NCBI GenBank assembly: GCA_916610825.1
Contig: OU744451.1
Location: 21,105,482 to 21,169,481 of the forward strand
Direction of reading: 5' to 3'
Origin: Haliclystus octoradiatus
Lineage: Eukaryota; Cnidaria; Staurozoa; Stauromedusae; Haliclystidae
DNA: 64,000 nucleotides
How positions within the stretch are numbered: the first letter of the stretch is position 1; each line of letters opens with the position of its first letter. The position numbers and the translations under genes are program-made. Below the pieces are notes generated by a model. It saw only the letters and a list, made by a program, of their open reading frames with translations. It did not search any database and was not told where the DNA came from. This document shows, one piece after another, positions 24,301 through 28,684 of the stretch.

Positions 24301-26266
24301 TGAGGCTGGGCGTCTAAATCAATAATCGCGATATAATTCAAAAATACCTCCTGCCAATCCAGGAACTGCTTTAGGTTGATGTCTGCATCTAATGTTGGTG
24401 GTGTCTTTATGACAGGTCGGGCAGAGGTCTGAACGTTGACTTGCTGAGACGTGCTTTCTCGGTTTTCTGGATCAGTGGTGCTTGTGACTACGGTTTTCGG
24501 CACAACGGCCGTAACGGCACGCACTTGTCTCTCGAGGTCATAAAAACTGTTTTCTAATTCAACCAATTGTGGCTCTTCCGGGTCTTCTGCTCCATCTTTG
24601 ATGGGTTCTTGTACCAACACGGCCAAATGTGACGCCACATAGCGTTCCAGCGCATCGTGAGCGCGTTTCGTTGTGATCGTCAAATTTTCCCTATCACTTT
24701 CAGTTCGTTCTGCTACTTCTGTACTGGTGAAACTGGTGAGGGATGCCACCAGACGATCTAAGGCTCTTGTCAAATGTCCTTTAAGGCCTGATCGACTGTT
24801 TTTCAATAATTTAACATCAGCCATCGTGACGCAATAAAATTAAACTCTTTGAATAACGTAAAATATTACTGTCCAAATAACAGGATCAACTGCGCCATGT
24901 AAGATACGAAGACAATAGACGAATAAACACCCGAATAGGTATATCCTGTTGATCTGAATCATGTATTTAATATTACGTACATACGACCTTCTACACTGGT
25001 CGTCACTAACACTCTGATTTAAAACTGCGCAATCATTTAGTTATAAATAACCTTACGCATGCGCATACGATAGATACATTACAGTGCACTTTTTTCATGA
25101 ACTGTTATCACTGGGGCTGTTTTGATAGATTTGGCTATTCTCTTTTGACTGAGCGTTACTTATATGAACAAGTTTTTAGAAATTAGAACATTTCAGGATG
25201 AGGTCATTTTGTATGGATTATTTTGTGTCATTCTCGCTCCCAGGTGACACAGTGGCTAAGGTGTTGTCATCTGACTGAGAGATTGCTCAAATCCTAATCA
25301 GTTATACCCCTGCGAAAAACGGTGCAGCAGTTCACGAACAGTTCATGAGCAGTTCATGAAAATTTGAGGCCATTTTAACCTTCATGAACTGTTCATGAAC
25401 TGTTCATGAACTCCTGGACTGTTTCGCAGGGGTAGCCTGCGTGCAGACAGGCTTATACTTTGTATATAGTCCATTGGATTACTGAGAACTGGTAATATTG
25501 AGAAATCCTGTCAGCATGTATGCAGGGCAGCTATTGCCGATCAATATTCTTTGAGTTGCAGATTTCACCAAAGCAAGGAACAGAGCATATTAGGCAGACC
25601 CTAATAATAATAATAATTGAGATGGTATTGCCATACTGAAGGCACCTATACCACTCTTCATTTCTAGAGGAATGGCTCTTTTTGCTAAAAGCAATGATTG
25701 TAAATGCCCTTTATTGATCTCAGCCACAACATTGCAGATCAATTTCAGATCTCATGGCAGATAGATCTTGATTGTCAATGCGCAATGATGCGCCACTGCT
25801 ACTGACAATGCATTTCCCTCTAGACCATTCCATCCACCATTCTCAGTCAACTTTATCTCAAGTCCGGTTGTTCTGCTATATGAGCTAATCCTCCCTTAGT
25901 CAGACCTTAACTCTTTTCAAATATTTAATGGTAGGTTGTGACACAGGTTGTTTTACTTTACATGACCATTGACCATCCATGAACTGTTTGTGAAGATTTT
26001 TAAGGGGGCTGATTTATTATTATGACTACAGTGAAACCTCTATATAACGGCCAGCTTCGAGAGGTAGCTGAATTGACCATTATAGACAGGTGGCCTTTAT
26101 ATACAGGTTTGATGCAATAAAAAAATACTATTTTAGACATTGCAAGAGTGACCACTATAGACAGGTGACCGCTTTATAGAGGTAACTGTTATAACAGGTT
26201 TGACTGTATTATCAACACAGATTTTTATCATTGATCTATTTTAGTCTATTGGTTCATGAGGTTTGA
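391..26266 (+). CDS. C-terminal part of a large helical (HEAT/ARM-like) protein, family not identified
   Basis: Partial at the 5' end. Seventeen exons chain in one reading frame with AG acceptors and GT donors: 391-456, 1502-1687, 2474-2551, 3202-3291, 4037-4115, 4948-5002, 6913-6958, 7373-7447, 7999-8090, 9011-9055, 10252-10327, 11723-11842, 15587-15746, 16268-16419, 18347-18422, 19056-19113 and 26245-26266. Together they encode about 491 residues and a TGA stop. Phases match at every junction, which is strong support. The protein is rich in Leu/Ile helices, as in alpha-solenoid proteins, followed near the C terminus by an acidic segment containing SDWDSFDEDK (exon 16268-16419). Such acidic W-x-x-F stretches occur in membrane-traffic adaptors, and a HEATR5-like protein is possible, but I could not assign a family. 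The last exon is only 22 bases and lies beyond the 5.2-kb LTR element, so the terminus is the least certain part. ATTAAA at 26322 could be its poly(A) signal. Confidence 0.75.
629..938. repeat. diverged GTTCATGAAC-type foldback element
   Basis: The left end resembles TGCGAAAAAAATTGTTGAG and the right end GAACTGTTTTCACAGG, a diverged version of the CCCCTGCGAAAA ends seen elsewhere. The interior repeats GTTCATGAAC-like units with many TTTATAAAC variants. It lies in an intron of the left-hand gene. Confidence 0.6.
1030..1159. mobile_element. 130-bp hAT-type MITE
   Basis: The ends are TAGGGATGCGAATCA and, inverted, TGATTCGCATTCCTA. The flanks GGTCAGAC (1022-1029) and GATCAGAC (1160-1167) form an 8-bp target duplication with one mismatch. 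Eight-base duplications and TAGGGATGC-like ends are typical of hAT elements. It has no coding capacity. Confidence 0.8.
1736..1886. mobile_element. truncated MITE of the CAGTGTAACCCGCTTAAG family
   Basis: The right part (cacttatcggaattgcattt...gtttTACTGTA) and the left part (AGTCAAAATTACCATCAAG) match the complete copies at 7146-7330 and 17922-18106. The outer left end is missing or degenerate. It is intronic. Confidence 0.6.
2664..2765. repeat. diverged interspersed repeat shared with 30866-31010
   Basis: The segment around TTCGATAAAATGGGGGATAA, with 'gagtcc' and a later 'gaaggaaatagtt', matches a segment at 30866-31010 containing TTTGATAAAATGGAGGATTC. It looks like an old non-coding element, and its boundaries cannot be fixed here. 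Confidence 0.45.
5064..5187. mobile_element. GTTCATGAAC foldback element, 124 bp
   Basis: The left end CCCCTGCGAAAAACAGTTC pairs with the right end GAACAGTTTTCGCAGG. Between them stand tandem GTTCATGAAC palindromes around a central TTAAATGGC...TTTTCCTG segment. It sits in the intron after exon 4948-5002. Confidence 0.8.
5192..6836. mobile_element. possible non-autonomous DNA transposon, AGGTGTG ends
   Basis: AAAGGTGTGAGAATCCGACC near 5191 is mirrored by GATCCAACCCACACCTCT near 6822-6839. Inner copies of CGGATCGGA occur at about 5257 and 6757 (both read TCGGATCGGA). This suggests a ~1.6-kb element of hAT type, but no clear target duplication is visible. It holds a (TA)n run near 5691, a Penelope-like tail near 5600 and a ~50-bp direct duplication at 6386-6460 (CTTATACTAATAATACTGTC). 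No transposase is recognisable. Confidence 0.35.
7146..7330. mobile_element. 185-bp MITE, CAGTGTAACCCGCTTAAG family
   Basis: The left end CAGTGTAACCCACTTAAGTG is mirrored by the right end CACTTAAGCGGGTTGCACTG, with TA on both sides. TA duplications and CAGT ends suggest a pogo/Tc1-type family. Inner CGGATAAGTG motifs are also inverted. Other copies lie at 1736-1886, 9773-9916 and 17922-18106. Confidence 0.8.
8177..8300 (-). repeat. LINE-like 3' tail ending in a GAT microsatellite
   Basis: On the minus strand a segment ending AATAAATGATGACGATGACG runs into (GAT)n. Related segments occur at 34694-34775 and 44092-44130, each joining (ATC)n to TTTATT. This is how 3' ends of some non-LTR retrotransposons look when they end in short tandem repeats. 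No reverse transcriptase frame accompanies it. Confidence 0.5.
8667..8829. mobile_element. pogo/Tigger-like MITE, CAGTCAAACCTGTTATA family
   Basis: The left end CAGTCAAACCTGTTATAGCG pairs with the right end CTATACAGGTTTCACTG, flanked by TA. The interior repeats 'tggtcac' and 'ggtcaatttatctac' motifs. It is intronic and non-coding. Other copies lie at 9169-9344, 26029-26206, 41264-41423, 42413-42579 and 43489-43700. Confidence 0.85.
9169..9344. mobile_element. pogo/Tigger-like MITE, CAGTCAAACCTGTTATA family
   Basis: CAGTCAAACCTGTTATAATG opens the element and TACAGGCTTCAATG closes it, next to TA. Internally it matches the 8667-8829 copy, only 340 bases away in the same orientation. Confidence 0.8.
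9773..9916. mobile_element. MITE, CAGTGTAACCCGCTTAAG family, internally shortened
   Basis: It starts CAGTGTAACCCGCTTAAGTA after TA and ends near GTACACTG before TA. The right inverted end is degenerate compared with 7146-7330. Confidence 0.65.
10113..10202. mobile_element. GTTCATGAAC foldback element, 90 bp
   Basis: The left end CCCCTGCAAAAATAGTC pairs with the right end GACTATTTTCGCAGG. It has a short interior with two GTTCATGAAC units. It ends only 50 bases before the acceptor of exon 10252-10327. Confidence 0.75.
10392..10562. mobile_element. GTTCATGAAC foldback element, 171 bp
   Basis: The ends CCCCTGCGAAAAACAGTTC and CTTTTTTCGCAGGGG are inverted. Inside are two inverted sub-blocks, each with GTTCATGAAC units, and a central CCTGAACAGTTCATG. 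It lies 64 bases downstream of the donor of exon 10252-10327. Confidence 0.85.
11856..12010. mobile_element. 155-bp foldback MITE beside the TTAA palindrome
   Basis: AGATTAATGAACAAAATGGG and GAGACTGTTCTCG on the left are mirrored by CGAGAACAGTATGTCTC and TCATTTTATTCATTAATCT on the right. A ~50-base central segment separates the arms. It directly abuts the TTAA target of the next element. Confidence 0.7.
12016..14448. mobile_element. 2.4-kb TTAA-flanked near-perfect palindrome element
   Basis: The ends AGTGCACATGACACCA and TGGTGTCATGTGCACT are inverted and bordered by TTAA at 12012-12015 and 14449-14452, as piggyBac-type transposons leave. The complementarity continues from the ends to a loop at about 13059-13268, giving two arms of ~1.04 kb. 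The right arm is longer by one 126-bp insertion (13426-13551). I recognise no transposase in arms or loop. The whole lies in the intron between exons 11723-11842 and 15587-15746. Confidence 0.85.
13426..13551. mobile_element. 126-bp MITE nested in the palindrome's right arm
   Basis: The ends TAGCCTGCTCGCAGACTCAC and its inverse flank a core with two direct copies of a 21-bp unit (AAATTTGGTAAACAGTAGAC). It is bordered by TCTTTCCCC at 13417-13425 and 13552-13560, a 9-bp duplication as Mutator-type elements leave. The opposite arm has a single copy of that site (reverse complement at 12903-12911), so the empty site is preserved. Confidence 0.85.
14546..14640 (+). repeat. tRNA-derived SINE fragment
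   Basis: A tRNA-like head with A box TGGTAGCTCAGTGACTAAG and B box GGTTTGATTCC is followed by non-tRNA sequence. It is unlikely to be a functional tRNA, because I cannot draw a convincing cloverleaf with anticodon stem. Confidence 0.6.
14793..15009. mobile_element. best-preserved GTTCATGAAC foldback element, 217 bp
   Basis: CCCCTGCGAAAAACAGTTC and GAACTGTTTTCGCAGGGG are inverted ends bordered by TA on both sides. Each arm has a GTTCATGAAC tract, a TTAAATGGCCCCAATTTTC block and its inverse, and a centre with further tandem GTTCATGAAC units. It contains no reading frame of any length. Confidence 0.85.
15267..15480 (+). repeat. tRNA-derived SINE, complete-looking copy
   Basis: The head has A box TGGTGTAGTGGCTAGGACG and B box GGGTTCAATCCCTGGCC, with promoter spacing like RNA polymerase III genes. 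The body contains GTTGATGTAAGGAAAGGCAT and ends in an A-rich tail near 15475. Partial copies lie at 16443-16560 (+) and 18215-18320 (-). It is 107 bases upstream of exon 15587-15746. Confidence 0.75.
16443..16560 (+). repeat. degenerate SINE copy
   Basis: It matches the 15267-15480 SINE through TGTAATGTAGTTGTTAGGGC, GTCTTGGGTTCATTC and GGTTGACGTCAGGAAGGC. It starts 24 bases after the donor of exon 16268-16419. Confidence 0.6.
16559..16892. mobile_element. MITE, GAGCCATCTATTTACAAGAG family
   Basis: The left end GAGCCATCTATTTATAAGAG and the right end GTCCCAACTCTTG are inverted. The interior contains CCAATTGGAGCTGAAGG, shared with the copies at 41779-42051 and 51419-51687. Open frames across it on the minus strand are repeat-derived. 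Confidence 0.65.
17030..17157. repeat. diverged GTTCATGAAC foldback element, right part
   Basis: TTCATGAACTGGTAATGAAG, a CTATTTAACATTTGTGAAC segment and the end TTTTTATCGCAGGAG recall the family's right arm. The left terminus is not clear. Confidence 0.5.
17477..17625. mobile_element. 149-bp MITE, GAGCCATCTATTTACAAGAG family
   Basis: AGAGCCATCTATTTACAAGA and its exact inverse (TCTTGTAAATAGATGGCTCT) form the ends, continuing with GTTGGGACAC / GTGTCCCAAC. It is the shortest and best-preserved copy here. Confidence 0.85.
17922..18106. mobile_element. 185-bp MITE, CAGTGTAACCCGCTTAAG family
   Basis: CAGTGTAACCCGCTTAAGAG and CATAAGCGGGTTAAACTG are inverted ends. Internal sequence matches 7146-7330 in the opposite orientation and has the same length (185). 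Confidence 0.8.
18215..18320 (-). repeat. degenerate SINE copy
   Basis: On the minus strand it reads a B box GGGTTCAATCCCTGGC and an A-box region like TGTGGTGGTTAGAG, matching the 15267-15480 SINE. It ends about 26 bases upstream of exon 18347-18422. Confidence 0.65.
19487..19590. mobile_element. GTTCATGAAC foldback element, 104 bp
   Basis: CCCCTGCGAAAACAGCCCAG and CTGTTTTTCGCAGGG are the inverted ends, with one GTTCATGAAC tract per arm. It lies in the last intron of the left-hand gene. Confidence 0.75.
19919..20104 (-). repeat. 3' LTR of the gypsy element
   Basis: A direct repeat of 24898-25083, 186 bases long. On the minus strand it begins TGTAATGTATC and ends CTTACA. Confidence 0.95.
20105..20116 (-). 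other. polypurine tract
   Basis: On the minus strand, GAAGGGGAGA immediately precedes the 3' LTR. This is the usual place and composition of a plus-strand primer in LTR elements. Confidence 0.75.
20244..24824 (-). CDS. Gag-Pol polyprotein of a Ty3/gypsy-type retrotransposon
   Basis: A single 1526-residue frame starts at an ATG 74 bases inside the 5' LTR and ends in TGA, with Gag and Pol fused without a frameshift. Visible domains in order: a Gag region (~1-355); two CCHC zinc knuckles (C-x2-C-x4-H-x4-C) at about 361-374 and 381-394; an aspartic protease with DTGA near 445; reverse transcriptase ~640-830 with an active-site box VVDD near 785 instead of the common YxDD; RNase H with a DAS start near 931; and integrase with an H-H-C-C zinc region (~1183-1220) and catalytic D, D, E near 1247, 1303 and 1337 (motifs SADLF, SDGGP and NGHAEA). 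No chromodomain or envelope gene is evident. The domain order protease-RT-RNaseH-integrase places it in Ty3/gypsy rather than Copia. All key catalytic residues I can check are present. Confidence 0.95.
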   Translation of the reverse strand: MADVKLLKNSRSGLKGHLTRALDRLVASLTSFTSTEVAERTESDRENLTITTKRAHDALERYVASHLAVLVQEPIKDGAEDPEEPQLVELENSFYDLERQVRAVTAVVPKTVVTSTTDPENRESTSQQVNVQTSARPVIKTPPTLDADINLKQFLDWQEVFLNYIAIIDLDAQPHDRQIATFWGLCSPAFLNMVRRVIKIERSTTDSLKLILKKITDHLRSKRNSNLDWQSFLTVTQGSNQLIDQYYTYLMEKSDYANVDAVTPEALRTAVLVLGLRDENLKRKVIAKFPPLNLEDTLKFLQTEEAASSTVSTLGQQAHATHSTIGNVQSTKAKKNHNKRQQKTKHDDSNSASKSSNSVSPCSKCGYVKHFTSVCPAANVTCDHCGLKGHYSKVCRKRLKSLEKTKTVSTSVIKSMQASNGGKLPTIDVDVREDNKLLGRFPAVCDTGAQGTVAGLDFLKSIGKFDSTLAPFSPHNYVGVDNRALVQAGTIKLTFDLNGNSVNTTVVICYDVTGLYLSLDVCKQLKIVHVDFPTTLSERHLSSVINTHPQNVVNVNKSSSPPKSVFNETARKQWIDSLSSNPTQQQREDDFKKLKQIYSQVFCDTDDVLPPMSGVGDAMKIELIEDHKPFAVHTARQIPFVYRDKAKSEIDRLQKMGVITPVGDTPVEWCHPLVVVGKPNGGVRLCVDLTKLNKQVKRTLHPATTPADAVKNIDLHSKYFTLFDAKCGYWQLPLDEDAQKLTTFITPWGRFKFLRAPMGFISSGDSYNLRCDQALEGISNVNKVVDDTLIDGDSYKTLVDRTCTVLERFVRHGITLNAEKCKFAQKTVDFVGYVIKPGGYSADPRKVEAISNFPSPTNRTELRSFLGLVNQLGMFTPSISSTAAPLRDLLSVKNEFLWLNTHEMAFNSLKEAMTSPPILSLFDPTAETVLQTDASKTKGLGYALMQKQQNEWKLIQCGSRFLQPCENRYAIIELEALAIVWATKKCHIYLAGLPTYTVLVDHKPLLPIFNNYTLDAVENHKLQSYKNKLSNYQFQVVWTKGSAHIIPDALSRAPVNDPSLDDEIENDTSLACMSFTLKVAACNITAENTDDEAAATLNDSKQSNVRQPLPDPIITDLQNVARNDADYQSLITCVENNFAGNSANQPYVLAYKKIWPELSTIDGLVLYGRRIVIPSKARQSVIARLHASHQGIVKTKRRARQTVYWPGINNDIVSSIEACSPCQHYRPSNQKEPLISDKLPSRIFESVSADLFQLNQKYYLVYVDRLSGFPFISEWNSDPSSSQVISVLKSHFSKTGVPSRFRSDGGPQFKSELFTNFLTRWGVNWSPSSPYHPQSNGHAEAAVKALKHLLAKCDNGDIKSESFLQGLLEYRNTPRSEGRSPSEWVYGHPLRSLVPAHYTSFSRSWQTSAKEIDSKLLRNKEATTKNYNKGSKVLKSIPVGSHVLLQHPQSKRWIEDGIVVSKNDRDYRIRLPSGKLKWRNRVFLHVAPDTSSDDIAEPDVSDQVQSDDTPRYPTRSRRPPDYYGRK
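24883..24897 (-). other. primer binding site
   Basis: On the minus strand TGGCGCAGTTGATCC directly abuts the 5' LTR. TGG matches the CCA end of a tRNA, but I cannot tell which tRNA primes it. Confidence 0.75.
24898..25083 (-). repeat. 5' LTR of the gypsy element
   Basis: A direct repeat of 19919-20104 with no difference that I could find by eye. It is followed on the plus strand by the host copy of GTGCA. Confidence 0.95.
25307..25432. mobile_element. GTTCATGAAC foldback element, 126 bp
   Basis: CCCCTGCGAAAAACGGTGC and GGACTGTTTCGCAGGGG are the inverted ends, bordered by TA on both sides. Three GTTCATGAAC units stand in a row in the right arm. A weak tRNA-like SINE fragment lies just upstream (25240-25300, ACACAGTGGCTAAGGTG). 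Confidence 0.8.
25606..25899 (-). repeat. tRNA-derived SINE, family of 31362-31735
   Basis: A minus-strand copy with a 3' region carrying GGTGCCTTCAGTATGGC and GAGTGGTATAGG, and a degenerate head at the right end near ATGAGCTAATCCTCCC. It ends in a (TAA)n run. Confidence 0.7.
26029..26206. mobile_element. pogo/Tigger-like MITE, CAGTCAAACCTGTTATA family
   Basis: CAGTGAAACCTCTATATAAC and ATAACAGGTTTGACTG are inverted ends, flanked by TA. It ends 38 bases before the proposed last exon of the left-hand gene (26245-26266). Confidence 0.85.
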
Positions 26267-26845
26267 GTTATTTCAATGTAAATAATGATTGAAAGAAAGA
26301 GAAAAGATTTTATTATAAATTATTAAAGATGCTTCAAGGTTTGTCTTAAAAAAAGAAATAGATACTTAAATTATTATCTCTTGTAAAAAAGATCTGAAAA
26401 CTATTGTACATAAAGACGATATTATATTTTAGTCAAACTGGGTATTAGAATATCAAGTATTACCAGTCTTTTAAATTGTAACATTTATTGTTATTCATTA
26501 AAAATTGTCACACCTTAGTTCCTGTAACAAGTATTTAAAAATACATGTTTTAGTTTCATGTATCGGTACGTCATTACCTGGAACGCTGGTAGAATTCTCT
26601 TGGATACGGACAATTTATTCTGAATACTGCAATAATTAGACAGAAAGGGTTAAAGTGTAAATTATTATTAAGAAAGAATGATTAATTTTATCAATTGAAA
26701 ATATTAAAAAATAAATTAGTTTGTACTGTGAATTGTTATATTCATTTTGTATACTGTAGTTGATAGATAGATAGATGTTATAATGGTATTGAGATTGTTT
26801 AAGAATATGTTTATCTGCTCTATAAATGGTGATTGTCTTTTGAGT

Positions 26846-27166
26846 AATAGTAAAATAAGTGAGTAATGTAGACGGTGTCGCCTTACCAAAGGCCCAAGTA
26901 CCACTCCTCTATTTCTAGAGGAGTGGCTTTTTTGCTGAGAGCAATGATTTTAAATACTCTCCACTGATCTCAGCCCAGGCACTGCATATCAATTTCAACA
27001 CCTTTCATGTCAGATAGGTCTCCATTTTCAATGCGCCGCAGCTACTCGCAATGCAATCCCCTCTGGACAAGGCTAAATTGACTTTTGAGGGATTTGAACC
27101 ACAGTCGATCAGATATGATCCGATCTGAAGTTTGGTTGCCCTGCAATCTGAAATTATCCCTCCTTA
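26846..27166 (-). repeat. tRNA-derived SINE, near full length
   Basis: The head at the right end has a B box GGTTCAAATCCCTC on the minus strand. The 3' part contains CCACTCCTCTAGAAATAGAG and CCTTTGGTAAGGCGACACCG. It matches the plus-strand copy at 31362-31735. Confidence 0.8.
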
Positions 27167-27197
27167 GTAATTGATTAGTTAATGAATAGTAATTGAG

Positions 27198-27375
27198 AAA
27201 GTAACACCCTACCGAAGGCCCCCGTACCACTTCTACTTCAATGATGCTCTTTTTATTGATATCAGCTGCAAAATTGCAAATCAATTTCAACACAGATTTC
27301 ATGGCAAATGGGTGTCGATTGTCAATGTGCATCGATAGGTCGCAACTACTCATAATGCAATTCCCTCTTTCCATA
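27198..27375 (-). repeat. head-less copy of the same SINE
   Basis: It reads CGGGGGCCTTCGGTAGGG on the minus strand and then the SINE body up to GAGGGAATTGCATTATGAG. The tRNA-like head is missing. It stands in tandem with the 26846-27166 copy. Confidence 0.7.
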
Positions 27376-27521
27376 AATTTTACAAACATTCATGAACACC
27401 TTATAAACAATTGATGAACCGTTCATGAACAGTTCATGAGCAGTTCATGAACGTTAGTTGGCTGGTTTTTTTATGAAATTTGTGTGAATAATTGATAAAG
27501 ATTGGACCATTTACTGTCTAT

Positions 27522-27622
27522 CCCGTGCAAATAACAGTTCAAGAGTTCATGAAGAGTTCTTGAACGGTTCATGAACGTAAAATGGCCACAATTTTCATGA
27601 ACTCCTGAATTGTTTTTGCAGG
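27522..27622. mobile_element. GTTCATGAAC foldback element, 101 bp
   Basis: CCCGTGCAAATAACAGTTC and GAATTGTTTTTGCAGG are degenerate inverted ends around AGAGTTCATGAAGAGTTC and a TAAAATGGCCACAATTTTC core. Confidence 0.7.
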
Positions 27623-28611
27623 TGATGAACTGTTTTCACATGGGCTTATCGTTCATCAGATGTTTATGTTCCATTTACAAACTGTTGATAACTTCTGATG
27701 AATAACCCCTAACAAATATCAAACAGGCTGCAGCAAAAAGCCGTCAAAACGCAGATTGTGATATTATCCGGAGTAAATAGTTGAGTTTGATATAAACTGT
27801 TTATGGGAATATAGTGATAACGAACTCAGAATCTTATGTTTCTTCAGACTTTCTTTGATTTAGAGCTTACAGGAAACAAAGAATCTGATTTACGGAGGAA
27901 TTCTTTCATATTATACATGGGGGAAAGTTCGCTCAATAGAGTTCACGACCTTAATGCATCAGAAAGTTGACATACATTTATTTCGGTCTAAACAAATAAT
28001 CAGGTTATGAGGCCTTGCTTCTATAAACTTTAGAATCACATTAGCCTTACATGTTGTAAAACGTCCCAGCTGATATGGCTTACTCCTTCCATACTTCACT
28101 ATTGCTCTTTCAAAGGAGGGTGTTAGATTCAGGTCCCATTCATATTGAAAATTTTAAATTGTCCATTCAACAGCAGCTGCAAGGCATCCTTCATCGGTAG
28201 GTTAAAAAGGAAGTTCAATTAAGGGTAGTACTGTCTATTGTAATGTCTCTAATATTTTAAATGATCTAATGTCTTGAAAATTCTCTTTTTCAATCATAAA
28301 TATTTGTGATTGACAATCATCTCATAAGTAACTCATGAGCACAAATGCTTGTTTATTTGAGGGACATAACAAATTTACACTGATTCAAAGAACATGTGTG
28401 AACCAACGAGGAATCGAATCACAGTCTCCCATACGATTACTCTGCCACTATTCTACACAAACTACTGATTTCATTGACTTTTTCATAAATTAATCAAGTA
28501 TCCATTTTTGAAAACCGTTCAAGAGTCTCTGAACAAAAGAAAAAAAAGTCTAATTATAGGGATATACACATGAAAAATAATAAACAAAGATTTGATAATC
28601 ACATAAATAAT

Positions 28612-28617
28612 ATTTAT
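28612..28617 (-). terminator. poly(A) signal of RAB5IF
   Basis: AATAAA on the minus strand, 68 bases after the RAB5IF stop codon. Confidence 0.7.
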
Positions 28618-28684
28618 TGTTGAATTGTAAAAGTACAAAATCTGACTATATTCTTATATCTAAGTTTGGATGTAAGGTAAGAGG

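Larger units (their letters stand above)
19919..25083 (-). mobile_element. full-length Ty3/gypsy-type LTR retrotransposon
   Basis: LTRs at 19919-20104 and 24898-25083 are both 186 bases and identical as far as I can read them. They start TGTAATG and end CTTACA on the element's strand. The host bases GTGCA occur just before 19919 and just after 25083, a 5-bp target duplication. A primer binding site directly follows the 5' LTR and a polypurine tract precedes the 3' LTR. One intact Gag-Pol frame fills the interior. Identical LTRs, an intact frame and an exact target duplication indicate a recent insertion. It lies antisense in the last intron of the left-hand gene. Confidence 0.95.
19868..25118. 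repeat. GTTCATGAAC foldback copy split by the LTR element
   Basis: The left part, 19868-19918, carries TGAGTTCATGAACTGTTC and AAATGGCCC. The right part, 25084-25118, carries TTTTTTCATGAACTGT and ends in a CACTGGGG-like remnant. The two halves join across the GTGCA target duplication of the LTR element. Confidence 0.6.
26267..28684. other. 3' untranslated/intergenic space between convergent genes
   Basis: The left-hand gene ends at 26266 (+) and RAB5IF at 28685 (-). In between are two SINE copies (26846-27166 and 27198-27375), a foldback element (27522-27622), a foldback remnant at 27377-27470 and a tRNA-like fragment around 28390-28460 (minus strand). A poly(A) signal for RAB5IF lies at 28612-28617. 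I see no further exon. Confidence 0.6.
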
